Positions 9,173 through 22,400 are shown, numbered from the stretch's first letter. The stretch is DNA of 64,000 nt from Brachionus plicatilis (GCA_010279815.1 QEOQ01000534.1:382400-446399), one strand, 5' to 3'. Notes: generated from the sequence alone by a model not told the origin. Made by a program: numbers and translations.

Positions 9173-11428
9173 TCAAACTAGATGAGTGGTGGTCAAATTT
9201 TCGTTTGTATTGACTAAAAACTGAATATGCTGATTAGAATTTACTTGATTGTTAAAAGTAGCGTAGTTGGGTATCGAACTGTAATATGCACTATCGGGAC
9301 TCCATTCACCACCACCACCACCACCACCAATTAGCATATTATCACACGGATAGCTGACTAAATTTTTTGAGTTCTGTATCAACGCTGCCAGCTGAGCTTG
9401 GGTCAAATTTTGCGGCTTAAAAAAGTGATGGCCGGACGAGGCGGCCGAGCTAGACGACAAATTAGTCGACGTGGACAAATTGTTGGTGTTGTCGCTGAGA
9501 TCGGCCGAGTGGGGCGACTGCAGCAAATTAACATCCTGATTGGCTCTGTAGTTTCTGATGCCGATCATGGTCGGATTTCGTCTGGCCAGCTCCAAAGTGT
9601 CCACACTCTCATAAGTGTGCGCATACTGACCACTCGACTCATTGGGCACCATTCTGTTCTTGATGCCAAGCTGATGGTTCATCTTGTCATATTGGCTCTG
9701 GTTGAGCAGTCTCTGCACGTCCTGAATTTGATCTTTGCTAAACGGCTTGAACGCCGACTGTCTCATGTCCAACTCGCGGCCAAACTGACCCGGATAGAAC
9801 AGTGCAGCCTCGTCTTGCTTCACGCCGGCCATGCTCAGCACATTGTCCGACTTGGGCTGGACCAGAGTTCCTCTCAGACTCTTGGCGTGCAGCGTATTGA
9901 ACGCTTCAAAATAGTCCTGGATCATTTCGTCTCCAGTCGACTGCTTGCTCTTTTTGATTATGCTCTTCAGGTTGCGTCTGCACACAAACAAAATGGCCAG
10001 GTTCACGATTATGATGACTAGACCCACGCCCGATATAATTCCGGCCACTACAGTAGTGGTCAATTTTTCACTCTGACGCACCAGCATGGGCTGAGCGCTT
10101 GACAACGAGCCAAAGTCGTTCACAATCGCTCTAAACAGCGTGCTTGTCGACATTGATTTTGTCTTCGTCACAGTGCTTGTTCTCATCGTGGTCTTGGCAT
10201 ACTCAATGTTTGGATGGCTCGAAGGCTTGGCAAAAAATGGGAGGATTACATTTTTAATGCTGTTTTTGCCAGGTCGAATATCCAAAGTTTTGCCACACTC
10301 AACGTCAACTTGGTAGTGGTGGAGAGGAGGCGCAAAAGAGCTAGTTTGGCAAATGAAGCTATTTCTGGTGGTGGAATCGCACGATGTGGTAAAGTAGCCG
10401 TCCTCGTTTTTTCGCTTGTGAACACAATTGCTGTTTATGGCGTACTCGTATTGGCTGAGCTTGCGCCACGGCCACCACGACATGTCATTGTAAATGGTCG
10501 AGTTGCTGGACCACATCCATTTTTCCTGGTTGTGCTGGTCGACGTACTTGCGTAGGCCGATCCAGTACGAGTTAATGCCGGGATGGAAGGCGTTCATGTA
10601 CTGGGTGAGCTTGAGGTCGGACACAACGTCGTCCAGCTTGAGCAAGTTGCCGTTCATTTGGCTGCACTTGAGATTGGCGGAGCGCCAGTCGAGCTCCTCG
10701 GCGAACACTTTGATGCAGCTGTCGCCGACCAGTTGCCAGTCGTGTTGGCATGTTTTGCGCGCGCCCACCCGCAGCCAGAAGCCCTTGTAGGCGAGAGAGT
10801 CGTCGGTGGTGAAGCGGACCTGGCTGTGTTTGGACGTGAGGCCGATCTCGTGAGTGGGGCTGATCCAGCCGGACAAATTTTGGCTGTGCACTTTGAGGTA
10901 GTCGTTGTCTTGCAGCGAAAACCACAGGATGTCGTACTTGAGGTTGAGGTGGGACGGCGAGCTGATCGAACACGAGCAGTCCAGATTTGGCGCGTACTCG
11001 TCCGGAAATTGGGACGATTTGATGAAAAAGTGGTCGCTTGAGTCGACAAATGTTTTGCGCGAGTGCTGGCAAATGTCAAAGGTGTTCAATTGTTTGATGC
11101 ATTTGTAGGTGACGTACAGGTAGTCGGATATTTTGGCACATTTGTGTATGTAGGTGGGCTGCGATGAGAGCTCGCACTCGGACCATCCGTTGCACTGTTC
11201 GGCGATTTTTTCCGTAAAGTTCATCCAGCAGTCGGACTCGTCCGGCAATCGGACGTGTGTGGACGTGTTGCGTGTGCCGTAGTGGGCCCAGCCTATCCAG
11301 ATCTGGTCGCTCAGCTCGCACTCTATGGACAATTGCGAGCTGATGTGTTTGGTGGGCGAGAATTTGTACATCCAGTCGGACTGAGACGACAATGTCACAC
11401 AAACTAGGAAAACTACTGCAGTCAGCAT
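9173..11428 (-). CDS. SUEL lectin / CUB / C-type lectin membrane receptor
   Basis: One uninterrupted ORF of 751 codons. Residues 1-17 form a signal peptide. About 34-110 is a SUEL/galactose-binding lectin domain with paired Cys. About 120-222 is a CUB domain (FPDEYAPNLDC, then YKGFWLRVGA). About 227-361 is a C-type lectin domain (CQHDWQLVGDSCIKV, YWIGL at 288-292, closing SFICQ). The EPN/QPD and WND calcium and sugar motifs of classical C-type lectins are not visible, so that domain may bind protein or other ligands. A Ser/Thr-rich stalk precedes one transmembrane helix at about 457-483, followed by CRR. A cytoplasmic tail of about 265 residues contains YPGQF, TYESVDTLELARRNP and a seven-Gly run. 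The predicted role is a single-pass cell-surface receptor for carbohydrate or glycoprotein. It has no introns and is clearly richer in GC than its surroundings, unlike the other long genes here. Confidence 0.88.
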   Translation of the reverse strand: MLTAVVFLVCVTLSSQSDWMYKFSPTKHISSQLSIECELSDQIWIGWAHYGTRNTSTHVRLPDESDCWMNFTEKIAEQCNGWSECELSSQPTYIHKCAKISDYLYVTYKCIKQLNTFDICQHSRKTFVDSSDHFFIKSSQFPDEYAPNLDCSCSISSPSHLNLKYDILWFSLQDNDYLKVHSQNLSGWISPTHEIGLTSKHSQVRFTTDDSLAYKGFWLRVGARKTCQHDWQLVGDSCIKVFAEELDWRSANLKCSQMNGNLLKLDDVVSDLKLTQYMNAFHPGINSYWIGLRKYVDQHNQEKWMWSSNSTIYNDMSWWPWRKLSQYEYAINSNCVHKRKNEDGYFTTSCDSTTRNSFICQTSSFAPPLHHYQVDVECGKTLDIRPGKNSIKNVILPFFAKPSSHPNIEYAKTTMRTSTVTKTKSMSTSTLFRAIVNDFGSLSSAQPMLVRQSEKLTTTVVAGIISGVGLVIIIVNLAILFVCRRNLKSIIKKSKQSTGDEMIQDYFEAFNTLHAKSLRGTLVQPKSDNVLSMAGVKQDEAALFYPGQFGRELDMRQSAFKPFSKDQIQDVQRLLNQSQYDKMNHQLGIKNRMVPNESSGQYAHTYESVDTLELARRNPTMIGIRNYRANQDVNLLQSPHSADLSDNTNNLSTSTNLSSSSAASSGHHFFKPQNLTQAQLAALIQNSKNLVSYPCDNMLIGGGGGGGEWSPDSAYYSSIPNYATFNNQVNSNQHIQFLVNTNENLTTTHLV

Positions 11429-11504
11429 TTTGGTTTATTGCACTATTTAAGAAACTATTTTTTCCTATTGTTACTCTTTTAAATTGACATTAAATAATTT
11501 TAAT

Positions 11505-12070
11505 CTAAAATTAGAAAATAAATTTTTAAAAAAATTAAATTTTTTTTTTTTTTTTTTTTTATAAAAATTTGCTCAAGTGATCTAAAATGTACAATTAGAA
11601 TATATTTTTTTATTTTAATAAAAATGGAAAAAAATTAAATATAATTTTAATCGAAAATTTAAAAAAAAAATATTTTTTTTGTAACTAATCCATTTTTTTT
11701 TCGTAAAAATTTGATCACGGTGCCTGAAAATTTATGCTAAATTAAAGAATCTTTTTTATTTAATTTAATATAATTTTAATCGAAAATTAAAAAATAAATT
11801 TTTTTCGTAAAAATTTGTTCACGTGATCCGAAATGTACCATTAGATTATCTTTTTTTTTTTTTAATTAAATAATAATTTTAACAAAATTTTTAAAAAATA
11901 TCGATTTTTTTTTAGATAAAATTTGGTCACGTGACCTGAAAGTTAATGTAAAATTAGAAAAACTTTTTTGCCTAAATTTAAACAATAATTTTAATCTAAA
12001 GTTTAAAATAAAAATTTCCCATTTTTTTCGTAAAAATTTGGTCACATGACCTGAAAATAAAGTACAATTA
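11505..12070. repeat. Degenerate ~105-140 bp tandem repeat with E-box-like cores
   Basis: Five units share TCGTAAAAATTTGnTCACnTGAnCTGAAA (the core here is shorter than 20 bases: TTTGGTCACGTGACCTGAAA), an AnTTAGAnnATCT block and AATAATTTTAATCnAAA. Cores begin near 11571 (CTCAAGTGATC), 11713 (ATCACGGTGCC), 11817 (TTCACGTGATC), 11925 (GGTCACGTGACC) and 12040 (GGTCACATGACC). The array starts about 80 bp beyond the start codon of the minus-strand lectin receptor, so it sits in its promoter region. Confidence 0.65.
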
Positions 12071-14344
12071 GAATATCTCGTTGATGTTGTATTTTTTAAT
12101 TTAATCTAGCTATATTTGAATTAATTAAATTTAAATTTTAAATTTTATTAGATTAATTAAAAATGGACTGGCAGTGTCATATTTTTTCGATTGCATTGAG
12201 GTAACAAAAAAAAATAGAAATGGAAAAAAAAAATGTGAACTTTGAAACGTTCGAGCCAAAATGAAGTAATTCAATTCGGAATTGCTGTTGTTATATTTAG
12301 TTAGCAAAATGGCAAAGAACAAATAGCTTAAATAATGTGAAAGCAAACAGACCAGATCAAGGTAGAATGCATATCGTTAGACTTAAGAGTTAATAGGACA
12401 AGAATAATATTTACTCTATAACTTAGCTTAGCCACAGCCCTGTTTGATTTAGCATTTAAATTAAAAGCAAATATTAGTCAAAGTTGTAACGAATTGTTCA
12501 GCTTGACTTGAGCTCTTTTCTCTCTTTTTGTTGCTTTGCCTGATAAAAATTCGTATCTTTAAATCTAAATCGACAAGGCTGCTTTTCAACTTTTTTGACT
12601 AAACTATCAATTATCTTGTCTAAATTATCTCCAAAGCTATCTGCATTGACTAATCCGATGCGTATATTTATACACACGCCAAACACTTAGGACTTTTGTC
12701 GGCCTCTTTTATCCATTGATTATTTTTCTATTCTATAGTTGGATCCGTTATCTTTAAATAAATGTGTGTCTGGACTTGAATATATCGCAGCTAAAAACAT
12801 GCTTGGGCTATTTTTGAATCAATCAGACTTCCTGACAAACACAATTTAATTTACCTTTGACGGCATATTCCATGCCAAATATCACATAACTAGTCTCCAG
12901 TCTCGACTACTGTTTAAATAATCGAACAGACTGGTCCAATTGGATAATAAAATGTTTTATAGGTTTAACACCAGTGCTTGAAAATTAATTTGATATGTTT
13001 TAATTACAATTTGATTACGTCTTAGCTTATGTAATCATGTAATTAGTGTTTTACGATTACGTTCTTGAACAAACAAGGGGTGTTGATTGTTAATCAAACA
13101 GTGCCCATGTCCATTCTTGTCATGATCGTTACAATTCACAGTCGGATTTGGCTGTGTTAACTTATTTTATAGCTTGGACAGATAATTATCTCAATGTTGT
13201 GTAGTTGTGTAATCTGTGGCCAGTAATTACCTTGGTTATTTGACAAACATTCGACCATTTGTCTTCATCATTTAGTTTTATTGGTTGTATACATTTTGTT
13301 TAATTGTCCATGAAAACAAATAAACTTAATTGCTCCTAGGATTATTTAATTTTTTAAATAATTATCGAATAAATTATCAGTTTTTTTTTTATTTATTAGA
13401 CTTATTTATTCTTTTTTTTTAATTTTTATTTTTCTAATCACCTAAGTGACGTGATACAAAGGTCGTATAATTACAAAAAAAATATTGCTTGACAATTTGA
13501 AACCAATACCCTTTTTTTTTGATAATGAACATTTTAAACTGTTCAGATTTTTTTCCAAAAAAATAAAATAGCTCGAACAAAAATTTTTTTTATATTTAAA
13601 TGAATTAAAAAAGAAAATATTAAAAAAAAATATTCAATTTTAAACAAGACCTCAGAAAATATTTAAAATAATACAAATTAAAATAACTTTGAATATTAGG
13701 CAAAAATTAACTTTTCTTGTTGTGTACAATTTTTTTAAATTTACATTTTTCTGAATCAAAATTATCAAAAATCGTAAATCTTTAGTTGTGATTAATTTTT
13801 CTTTTTCTTATCATTTATCTTCTTTTTTTATTTGATTAAAATTTGATTTTGTACATGGCCAGAAATGGCACTAAATGGAATAAAAAAATATAAATTAAAA
13901 TTATTAACAAAATTTTAATTTTAAATTATATTATTTTATTCCATTGTAATTTCAAATAAAATCTGGAAAAGACCTAATTATGAAGCGGTCTAAAAAATGC
14001 ACTAAAAACCGAAAGAGATTTAGCTCGCTATTGAAGAGCAAATAAATTAAAAAACACCTTGAGGCTTAAGCAAAGCTGAATTTAAAATTTTTCATTCTTT
14101 TTGTAAATTTGTAAATATTTTTATTTAAAAAATTATGCAAAAGATAAAATAAAAATAATTTTAAAGAAAAAAAAATTACTAGCAGTGGCAACTGAAAGGT
14201 TCTATAACCAAATTATTTATATTTAGAATTTTTCTTTTATTCTATTTAACTGACTGAAATTAATTATTAAATAAATAAGTTTTAAGTTTGCTGCTTTAGA
14301 TACGAATTGATTAAACCATTTATTTTCTTAATTACTAAAAAAAA
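12071..14344. other. No gene recognised; less AT-rich island inside
   Basis: I see no supported exon. The stretch of about 12350-13340 is noticeably less AT-rich and more complex than its surroundings. It carries motifs such as GGACAGATAATTATC, so it is a candidate regulatory or conserved non-coding block. Its longest ORF, minus strand 12498-12686, has no recognisable content. From about 13497 weak similarity to 7404-7680 begins. Confidence 0.4.
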
Positions 14345-14705
14345 TAGAGTCTATCTTAAAATAATAGTTTATTCCGCATCTTTCTGTTATCGAGATACTT
14401 TACACTAAAATTAATAATTTATTTCAATTGAAGTTTTTGAGAGCTTGATTATTAAATTTTTTTAAAAAAAAATTATAAAAAAAATCTTCAATTCTTTTTC
14501 GAGTCTCATGATCGTTGCTTTTTCAATTTATATCTAGTGTAATAAAAATCAATTTATGATCAACAAAAATAATAAAAAAAGATATGATATTTTAAAATAA
14601 ATACAATATAAAATAACTTGTATGTGAGAATAGCTTATTTAATGTTTTATGAGTAAAAAGTGGCGAGTAAACGTTATTTTAGTATTTTTACATAACATGG
14701 GGTTA
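14345..14705. repeat. Dispersed ~400 bp repeat, copy 2
   Basis: Second copy of the repeat at 7680-8080, ending in the same TTTACATAACATGGGGTTAG. Substitutions and small indels are scattered throughout, so the copies are old. There is no ORF. Confidence 0.65.
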
Positions 14706-15799
14706 GCTGTTTGAAAACAAAATTTAAAAAGAGATCCTCAATGTAAAAAAAAAAGCAAAGCTAAAAAAAGAGTGCATCCACTTGACATAGTTGAACAAAC
14801 AAATATCAATAAAAATGATTTGGTTTAAATATAAGAAAATATTCTTTATATCTTTGAGTCAAAAGTCAATTAAGACTCAATATAACAAAAAAAGAATACC
14901 GAGTAATTAAAAACATTAGTATTGCATTTAGGTTGTTTTAGGCCGCGTTTATGAGCAATATTAATACTTAAATCCATTAGTAAGATTTATCGGAATATTT
15001 CAATCTTTAAATCGATGCATTACAAAAGCTGCAAACGAAACAACGATGATTGATATATTTAAATAAATATAATTTAAAGTTTTTAATTATCTCTTTCGAG
15101 ATAAGTATCGAGCCTTAATTCAATTAAGAAATCGGCAAAACAAAACACACCGGGCTCAATTTTACATGTTCAATAACAATGACAAATGATTGATTGAATT
15201 TTTTGGCTTTATACTCCCATTAGAAACAGCAGGCATTTTGCAATGTGTTCGATTTGTCCTGAAACGTTACCTTTGTGAACCGGTTCAAGAACACCGAATT
15301 TAATCGAACATTTTTATTGATTTTTAAAAATGTCATTTCAAATTTGCCGCATTTTATTCTCTAATCAAACCCTAATGAGTTTTTAATTTCAAAAAAAAAA
15401 ATAAATACAATATATAATTTATTACGTTTACTTGTTCCGGTTAAATCGTGTCTGTATGGGAATAAAATGACACCTCTTCTTCTTCACCGCTTATACTGCA
15501 TACAAAAATACCTTGAGCGCTAAATCCAATCTTTTTGTTTTCATGCATCATTTAGGTTTGAGTTAAAATGATTTTCTCTTAGCTTTATTTTTCAAAGGTC
15601 ATTAAGCTTTGTGGTCTTGAGTTTTTAACTTCTTAGAACAGTCACTGATTTATATAGTTTGATACATTATACATTTCTTTTTTCAAGTGGTCACTTAAAA
15701 ATCCTAAAAATAGCAAGTTTGAAAGTTTTTTTAACGGCCACAAAATCTAGTCACTGAAAACGCGTAAGACAAAAATATGGTCGATACATAAAATGACAA
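14706..15799. other. Intergenic, nothing recognised
   Basis: No ORF above chance. About 15060-15330 is somewhat less AT-rich but shows no recognisable exon. Confidence 0.4.
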
Positions 15800-16490
15800 G
15801 ATAAATTTTGAGAAAAAAATTAAATAATTGAGTAAATGTTTGTGAAAAATTCTAAAACTCTGGATTCAATAAATAAATTACAAAAAAACTTAATTAGACA
15901 AATCTTTGGTTTAAAAGCCTACTGTCACATGTCACGAGTCTTAATAGTACTAAATGTATTCAACTTTGATGAACTGTATCTATTTTCAAAACTAACTTTT
16001 ATTGATACAATTAAATATTATTATCTATCATCACAATTTTTAAAATATATGCTAGATGACCCCCCCTCTAATAAATCTTTTTCCTCTGACTTGGTACTTA
16101 TTTCCAAGTACTTTAAAATTGAAACCTCAAAAATTACAATAAATATAAACCAACTTAAAGAAAATCTTAAGATTAATCTGATTTGTATTGATGGTATATC
16201 TGATTCAATTTGGTTATGTATTTGCAATTTAAAATTAAAACATTACAGAACTCTCCTAAATGAGCTAATTCAAAATAAAAGAAATTCATGAATTTTGGTC
16301 CAAATTATCTTGCTTTCTAACTTTCATGCCGTTTTCTTTTTTCGAACTAATGTTCCTTTTTTATTTTAATAATTTTATTTTTAGGTAATAATTTTTCATT
16401 TTTGAAAAAAAACACAAAAACACAAAAAGAATTTTATTTTTATTTTTTTACTTCTCCTTAAAGGAGGTTAATTCAAATAAATAAAACAAA
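15800..16490 (+). mobile_element. 5'-truncated LINE, C-terminal ORF and tail
   Basis: The ORF at 15836-16291 (151 codons) contains INKLQKNLIRQIFGLKAYCH, then VLIVLNVFNFDELYLFSKLTF, shown here without its last residue as VLIVLNVFNFDELYLFSKLT. This matches the post-RT region of LINE proteins (IQK..IR.I.GL....H...VL..LNVF...ELY). About 150 bp further on, TTCTCCTTAAAGGAGG and then TTCAAATAAATAAAAC form the 3' end and tail. The apparent ATG is not a true start; the element is truncated upstream. Confidence 0.65.
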
Positions 16491-19400
16491 ATTGGTTAGT
16501 GTAAAAAATTTTTATCTCAACTCTACTCCCTGTTCATTGCAATAAACAAAAAAACTAAAAAATCTAATTCTAAAATTTATCTTTTTTATGTCCATTAAAA
16601 ACAAAAACTTCTGAAATTCACAATGCCCTGAAATAAAGAAACACTAGAAGAAAGTTGGTCAAAATTTGATCAAAGAAATCCTGAAAGATACTTCAAATTA
16701 GAGTCAAATTCATCAATAAAATTTGAATCCGCAATCGATTTGTTTTTAAATTTAGCTTTTAATTTGAATAAAAAAAGTCATAATTAGTATTATCAACATT
16801 TTATATATTTATTTTTTATTTTCTTTCGTAATTAAACAGCGTCTTGAATTTTAAATTTTTTTAATATAATCTTAACAATTTTGAAATCAAAATCTAAATC
16901 ATGGGACCGAAATATGCATTCCAACTAGCTAAGACTATGTCCAAATTATTCTTTAAAAAAATAAAAAAAAAACTAAATTAATTATTTTAGATGACATTTT
17001 TAGATAAAACTAAATTTTTATTCTACAGCTTAATTAATTTAATTTGAAAACAAAATATTGATAAATAATAGAACGTGTATTCAACCAAAAGACACTTTAA
17101 CTAAGTAAATTATTAAAAGAATATTTAAAATAAATCAAGCGTATAAGATTTTAAAAACCAATTTTGTTCTCATAGATTAAAATTAAATACTAATGTACCG
17201 AATCCGATCGTTACCTTAATGAGTTTTTAACTGTCAATTCTGATTTCAATTTTTTTTCCGGTCATATTTAAATAAAAAAAAATACCACTAAATAGACATT
17301 TATTTAATTGTGGCAAAAAGCTAAAAATTTTCCCATTCAAAAATGAGCAAATATTTACACTCAAAATTTTGTCTAATTAAGTTTTCTAAATACTGCAGAA
17401 TATATGGCTTGCTTAAAAAACAAAAAAAATAATTAAACTATGGCTTCATTTGGCTTCTAAACTTGTGGGCATTCAATACAACAACAACAACAACAAAAAA
17501 AGCACAAATACTTTATTTTAACTAACTACATTATGTGGCCATCCAAGTCGACCCAATTTAAATCTAAATAATTGACAACAAGTTCTGTTTTTCAAATGGC
17601 CTGTTTACACATTCTCAATCGTTTATTTATCTATTAATTTTCAAGGTGAAACTGTTCTGTTGAGTATTCAGCTTGTTTACATTGAGCAAATAGAATGGGG
17701 CACTTATTTGCGCAGAGCAAACATGGTGAGCTTAATTGCGTCCGTTTATTAAGTTGAAGGCCCACGTGCGTTTCGATCCTGGACGCTTCAAGAGTGTAAA
17801 TAATCTTGAAGTAAACTCTCAGCGTTGAAGCAAATACCTTTGCGAACAGCTGGAGCAGTTCTTCGTACTTGGAAACTCAACAGAGTAAATAAAAAAAATA
17901 AAAGAAAAAATAAAGAGCTAATAAAATCTTATCTTAGGTCGTAAATTGTTGGCTTTTGGTCACCTAATCTCAACATTTTACTATTTCTGAACTCTTTCAA
18001 ATTTAGGCTATAAAATGCCTATGTTTTACGTAAATGTTTTTCTCATCCATGTAGACTGGTTCGCTAATTCGACTTGACTCAAAACATGAACACATTTTGA
18101 TTTAAAAATTGATAACAATATTGATTCGGACACTGGTTGTGTGTACAATTACTTATGGTAATTTTGGTTCGCAGCAGTTGGTTGATTAGGAAATGAATGA
18201 GAACAAATGGAAGGGTTGATACAATCTGAAAAATACCGCAAGCTTGAATGTGGTGTAGATGCGTCCAAAGAAAGCACTTGTTTTATTGTCTTGAATTAAT
18301 GCCCAGTTGGACGTCCGAAGATGTGGACGACAAATCAACAGGATTTTGAACAAAATTTCTTTGAACTTATCTCAAAAGTTTGTTAGTTCGATGAAAAATT
18401 ATTGATTAAAAATCAATTTTTTTTCAAGTTAAATTTAAGAATGGTCTTATCACAAAGCCATGGTCATATTTCATTAGCAATCAGAACATTTGAAGGCCAT
18501 TAATCATTTGTTTTGCTGAAATTCAAGAACATTTTAACAACAAAAAGAAGGAAACATTCTTGAGTATTTGATGATTTTTATCATAAATCTAATTCTGCTA
18601 ATGCAATTACATTCTAAGATTTTTATGCACTTACAAATTCCCTCCAGAGTAAATATTAAATATCAAATTCTTTAGCACTAAATAACATGCAAACAAAATT
18701 ACTGCTAACTGGACTCTTGATAATTACTCACGGTTTTCCGGATATAATAAAATTAACAATATTAAATATTTGAAAAATTCCAGTGTGCCTCCTTTGGGTC
18801 ATTCTTCAAGTAATTTATCAAGAATACAAAGTGATTAATCTTCTTCTCAATGCTTATTTTTCAGATAAAGTCAATATCTAAAGTGATACAATTGAATGTC
18901 ACTGATATGCTGATTGTACGTTTTATCAGCTAGTGTGATTTATTAAAAGTGAGCGTCATCTGCCGGATTACTTCGTCAAGTCATTCACAATATGATTAAT
19001 AGCACGAGAAAAAAATTAAATAATCATTATTATACGTTTAAGTTAAAAAAAAATAATAAAATCTAAATAAAAAATGAATAAATTTAACATTAGTTAAAAT
19101 CAATTTTATGATTTTCAAAAATTTTCACTTCAAATTTTCGATCTGCTTTACTAAGAAAATACAAAATATTAACGATAATATTTAATCTAAATAGATAAAC
19201 AATTAAACAGCTAAAAATAAATATTTACAATAGCATAATAATTTTTAGAAATTTTTCCTAGTAATCGATAAATTAATTAAAATTTAAAAATTTAAATAAA
19301 AAGATTTTGAAATTTAAAAAATAAAAATTTTTTTTGTAGAATTTTTCTAAAAAAATTTTGACTTAAAATCAACTAAAATTAAATGAATTTTTAAATATTT

Positions 19401-22400
19401 TTTTAAACTTTATTTATATGGTTGTGAGTGCATTAACTGATCAATTTTACCAACGAAATATTAGGTTCATTAAATAACATTTATTTAATTTTTTTGCTCC
19501 ATAAAACAGCTTATATTCATTAAAATAAAAAATAATTTCAAATTGATAAATTTAAAACAATCAAGAGCTCTGATCTTAAAAAAAATATTAGTTTAAAAAA
19601 TTTTTTTAAAAATTTTTTGGATAGATTTATTATAAAAAAGACTCAATCTAGAGAGCAAAGAGAGAAAAAAAAGATTTTTTGCGGAATATAAGTTAAAAAA
19701 CCTTGGGAATTGACTCTAAAAATAAATGTTGATAAATTGTAAATAAATAATAGAACTTAACAAGGACGCTAGAGGGATTTTCAAATAATTCTCCAAAATT
19801 TTTCTAATTACCTTAATTGATTTGAATTTTCAAACTAAGCGAGCATTTTTGTATCATTGGGAATGGTTAAAAAAATAAAAACAAAAATTAGTCTTTTTAT
19901 TGATCAATCCTAGGAGTAAAAATGTTTGAAGGTATAAAAATCTTTAAAAAACATTATTAATTTTATTATTAATTCAAGTCTCAAAGACATTAAAATAAAA
20001 GATCGTCATAAAACCAACATATTTAAAATAAAATTACACTACTATACCAAACTTAATTTGTTAATTTAATTTAAAATTTGAGCTTAGGTCTGCTTTCAGG
20101 ATGAATGCTCTTCGCGCAGCATATTCTTAATTTATAAATAAATATAAAATAAATATAGAATGAATTAGCGCAAAATTTAATGTAAAATAAAAAATTAAAT
20201 ATAGAGAAAAATTCTGAAGTTTAAGGTAGTAGTATATAGTAAAGTTTTACAAAAAATTGATTTTTTATCACTTAGATTCCAATTTAAAATATTAAGATTT
20301 TGATTGCGTTTGAGTTATTGAAAAAATTTGTTAAAAAGTTTTTGATTTGGGTTTCTAATGAGTCTAATTGAGGTTAGCAATATTGTTATTATTTTTTTTA
20401 TTTATTTCAGTTAAACTTCTTGGGTAACAAAAAATCAATTTTAAAATAGCAAAATAAAATAAAAAAAATAATAAAAAGAAAAATGAAAAAAGAAATTAAG
20501 TAAATGTTCGATATGTTTATGCATTATATAAAATTTATTTTTTTAATTAGTCTCTTTATTGATTAATCCTAGAAAAAAATTTTGAAAAAAAAATTTATTT
20601 TTTTTTAAATTCTGATTAAATTATTTTATTAATAATTTTATTTTTATAGGTATCAAAAAATCAAAAAAAAAAAAAAAAACAGTTGTGATATAAAATCACA
20701 CGACTATACCAAACGGTAAAAAGAATAAACTTTTGGATCCTTTCAGAGGCATCAAAAAATTTCATTATTTCTGCTAAAATTTCCTATTCACTGCTCTGTT
20801 TCATAATAAAAGCTTTAACTTGAGTTTAATTAATATTCGCGAGCTAGTTGCGTATATTTCAATTTAAGTATTAGACTAAACAAAATTTATTATACGGTAG
20901 ATGAAATCCAAGAATCGATTTCAGTTCAATAGAAGTGAAGAATTTTAATCGAAAATAAATCACTGAAAAAAAAAAATATTTTGTTTCTTGTCTAAGCTAT
21001 TGATCCTGTTCTAGTTACAACCCTAAGTTGAAAAATAATTTCCAAATATTTTTTCGCTAAACTGAACTTGAATTTATCTAAATATAAAAATATTTTCTAG
21101 TGCCTATTTCAATGATTTATATGGCTTAAAAGCGCGTTTCTAATTCAATTACATAAATGTTTACATTTTCATATGAAACAAATCCAACGCACTAGGATAG
21201 ATAACAAATAGTCGCTTTCCTTTCAAGATTTACATTAAATCCTCGGCCAAACACAACTTCTTTCTTACAAAAGATTTTATCTTTCAATATTTGCAATTAT
21301 TTATTTGCGATTAAAAAACTAGGCCTGAACAAAAACGCGCAAAAAACTGATCAAAATTAGTTGACTATCATTGAATTAGAGGCCAGCTTTCTGATTTTTG
21401 CATCTTGAAATATTGCGATCCAAAACATCCCCCTAATCTCTTAATAAATATTAACCCGGAAATCTTTTCATTTTATTAATAAAGCCCACGAGTTATCTCT
21501 AATCGTGAGCTTGAATTTATTTTCATCATTTTTTTTTTTTAATTAAAACAACAACATCGAGCAATTTAAACTCGATTTTTAATTTAAATTTCAATTAAAA
21601 ATAACCCAGAAGAGATCAAGATTTACAATGTTTTATTTTTTGTTGTTGCTTAAATTACATTCAATTTTATGATATTTGCACATCATAAAATGAACGCCCT
21701 GTGATCTATAGATCAAGTCCGGCTTGTAAAAGTCAATTCAAATGCACTTTAAATATGTGCTAAAATCAACCAGCATGACACCTTGGCTAAACTGTTTTTT
21801 AATTTTTTGATAATTAACTTATAATTTATGAAATCGCTTGTCCGTAAAGCGGACTCGTTTTGAAGTCCTAATCCTTGGAGCTTGTGCCTTCGATAAGGTA
21901 AATTGAACCACTTAAAAACCTGTTGAAGCGTTAGAGTCCGGCTTTTTTCTAGAATTAAATTAAATCGATTTTTATCGATTCTAAGTATTTTAATTAGGTG
22001 TTCCAACTTGGCCACATACTGCCAATAAATAAAGCTTATAATTACTGGAATTATCACTGGAATAACGTTATCATAACATTTCGATCTCAATTTTCCTAAA
22101 AATGGCAACATAAGTTTTTATTTTCATAAAGATATTAGATTGCTAATTAATCATACTGTGGTCAACCCTGAACGTGATTCAAAACTAGTTATTAACGTAG
22201 AATAACATTCAATTTTTAAATCTCATCGACATTAGGAATTCTCTCAAGTGTTGTAAAAATAAAAAAAAAAAACATTTTTATTGCTTAATCATTTACTCAT
22301 ATAGAACATTCAATAAATTAGTTTGACAGGTAAATTACGCTCACGAATGGCCAGCTAAAATGTTTGTAATCATTTGTTAGAATATTTTTTTATTGACTCG

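Noticed and set aside
9398..11079. Several long ORFs overlapping the lectin receptor on both strands
   Set aside because: They are shadows of the GC-richer coding sequence; none has recognisable domains, while the 751-codon frame does.
21749..22111. Minus-strand ORF of 120 codons
   Set aside because: No motif or sensible neighbours; in 64 kb one ORF of this length can occur by chance.
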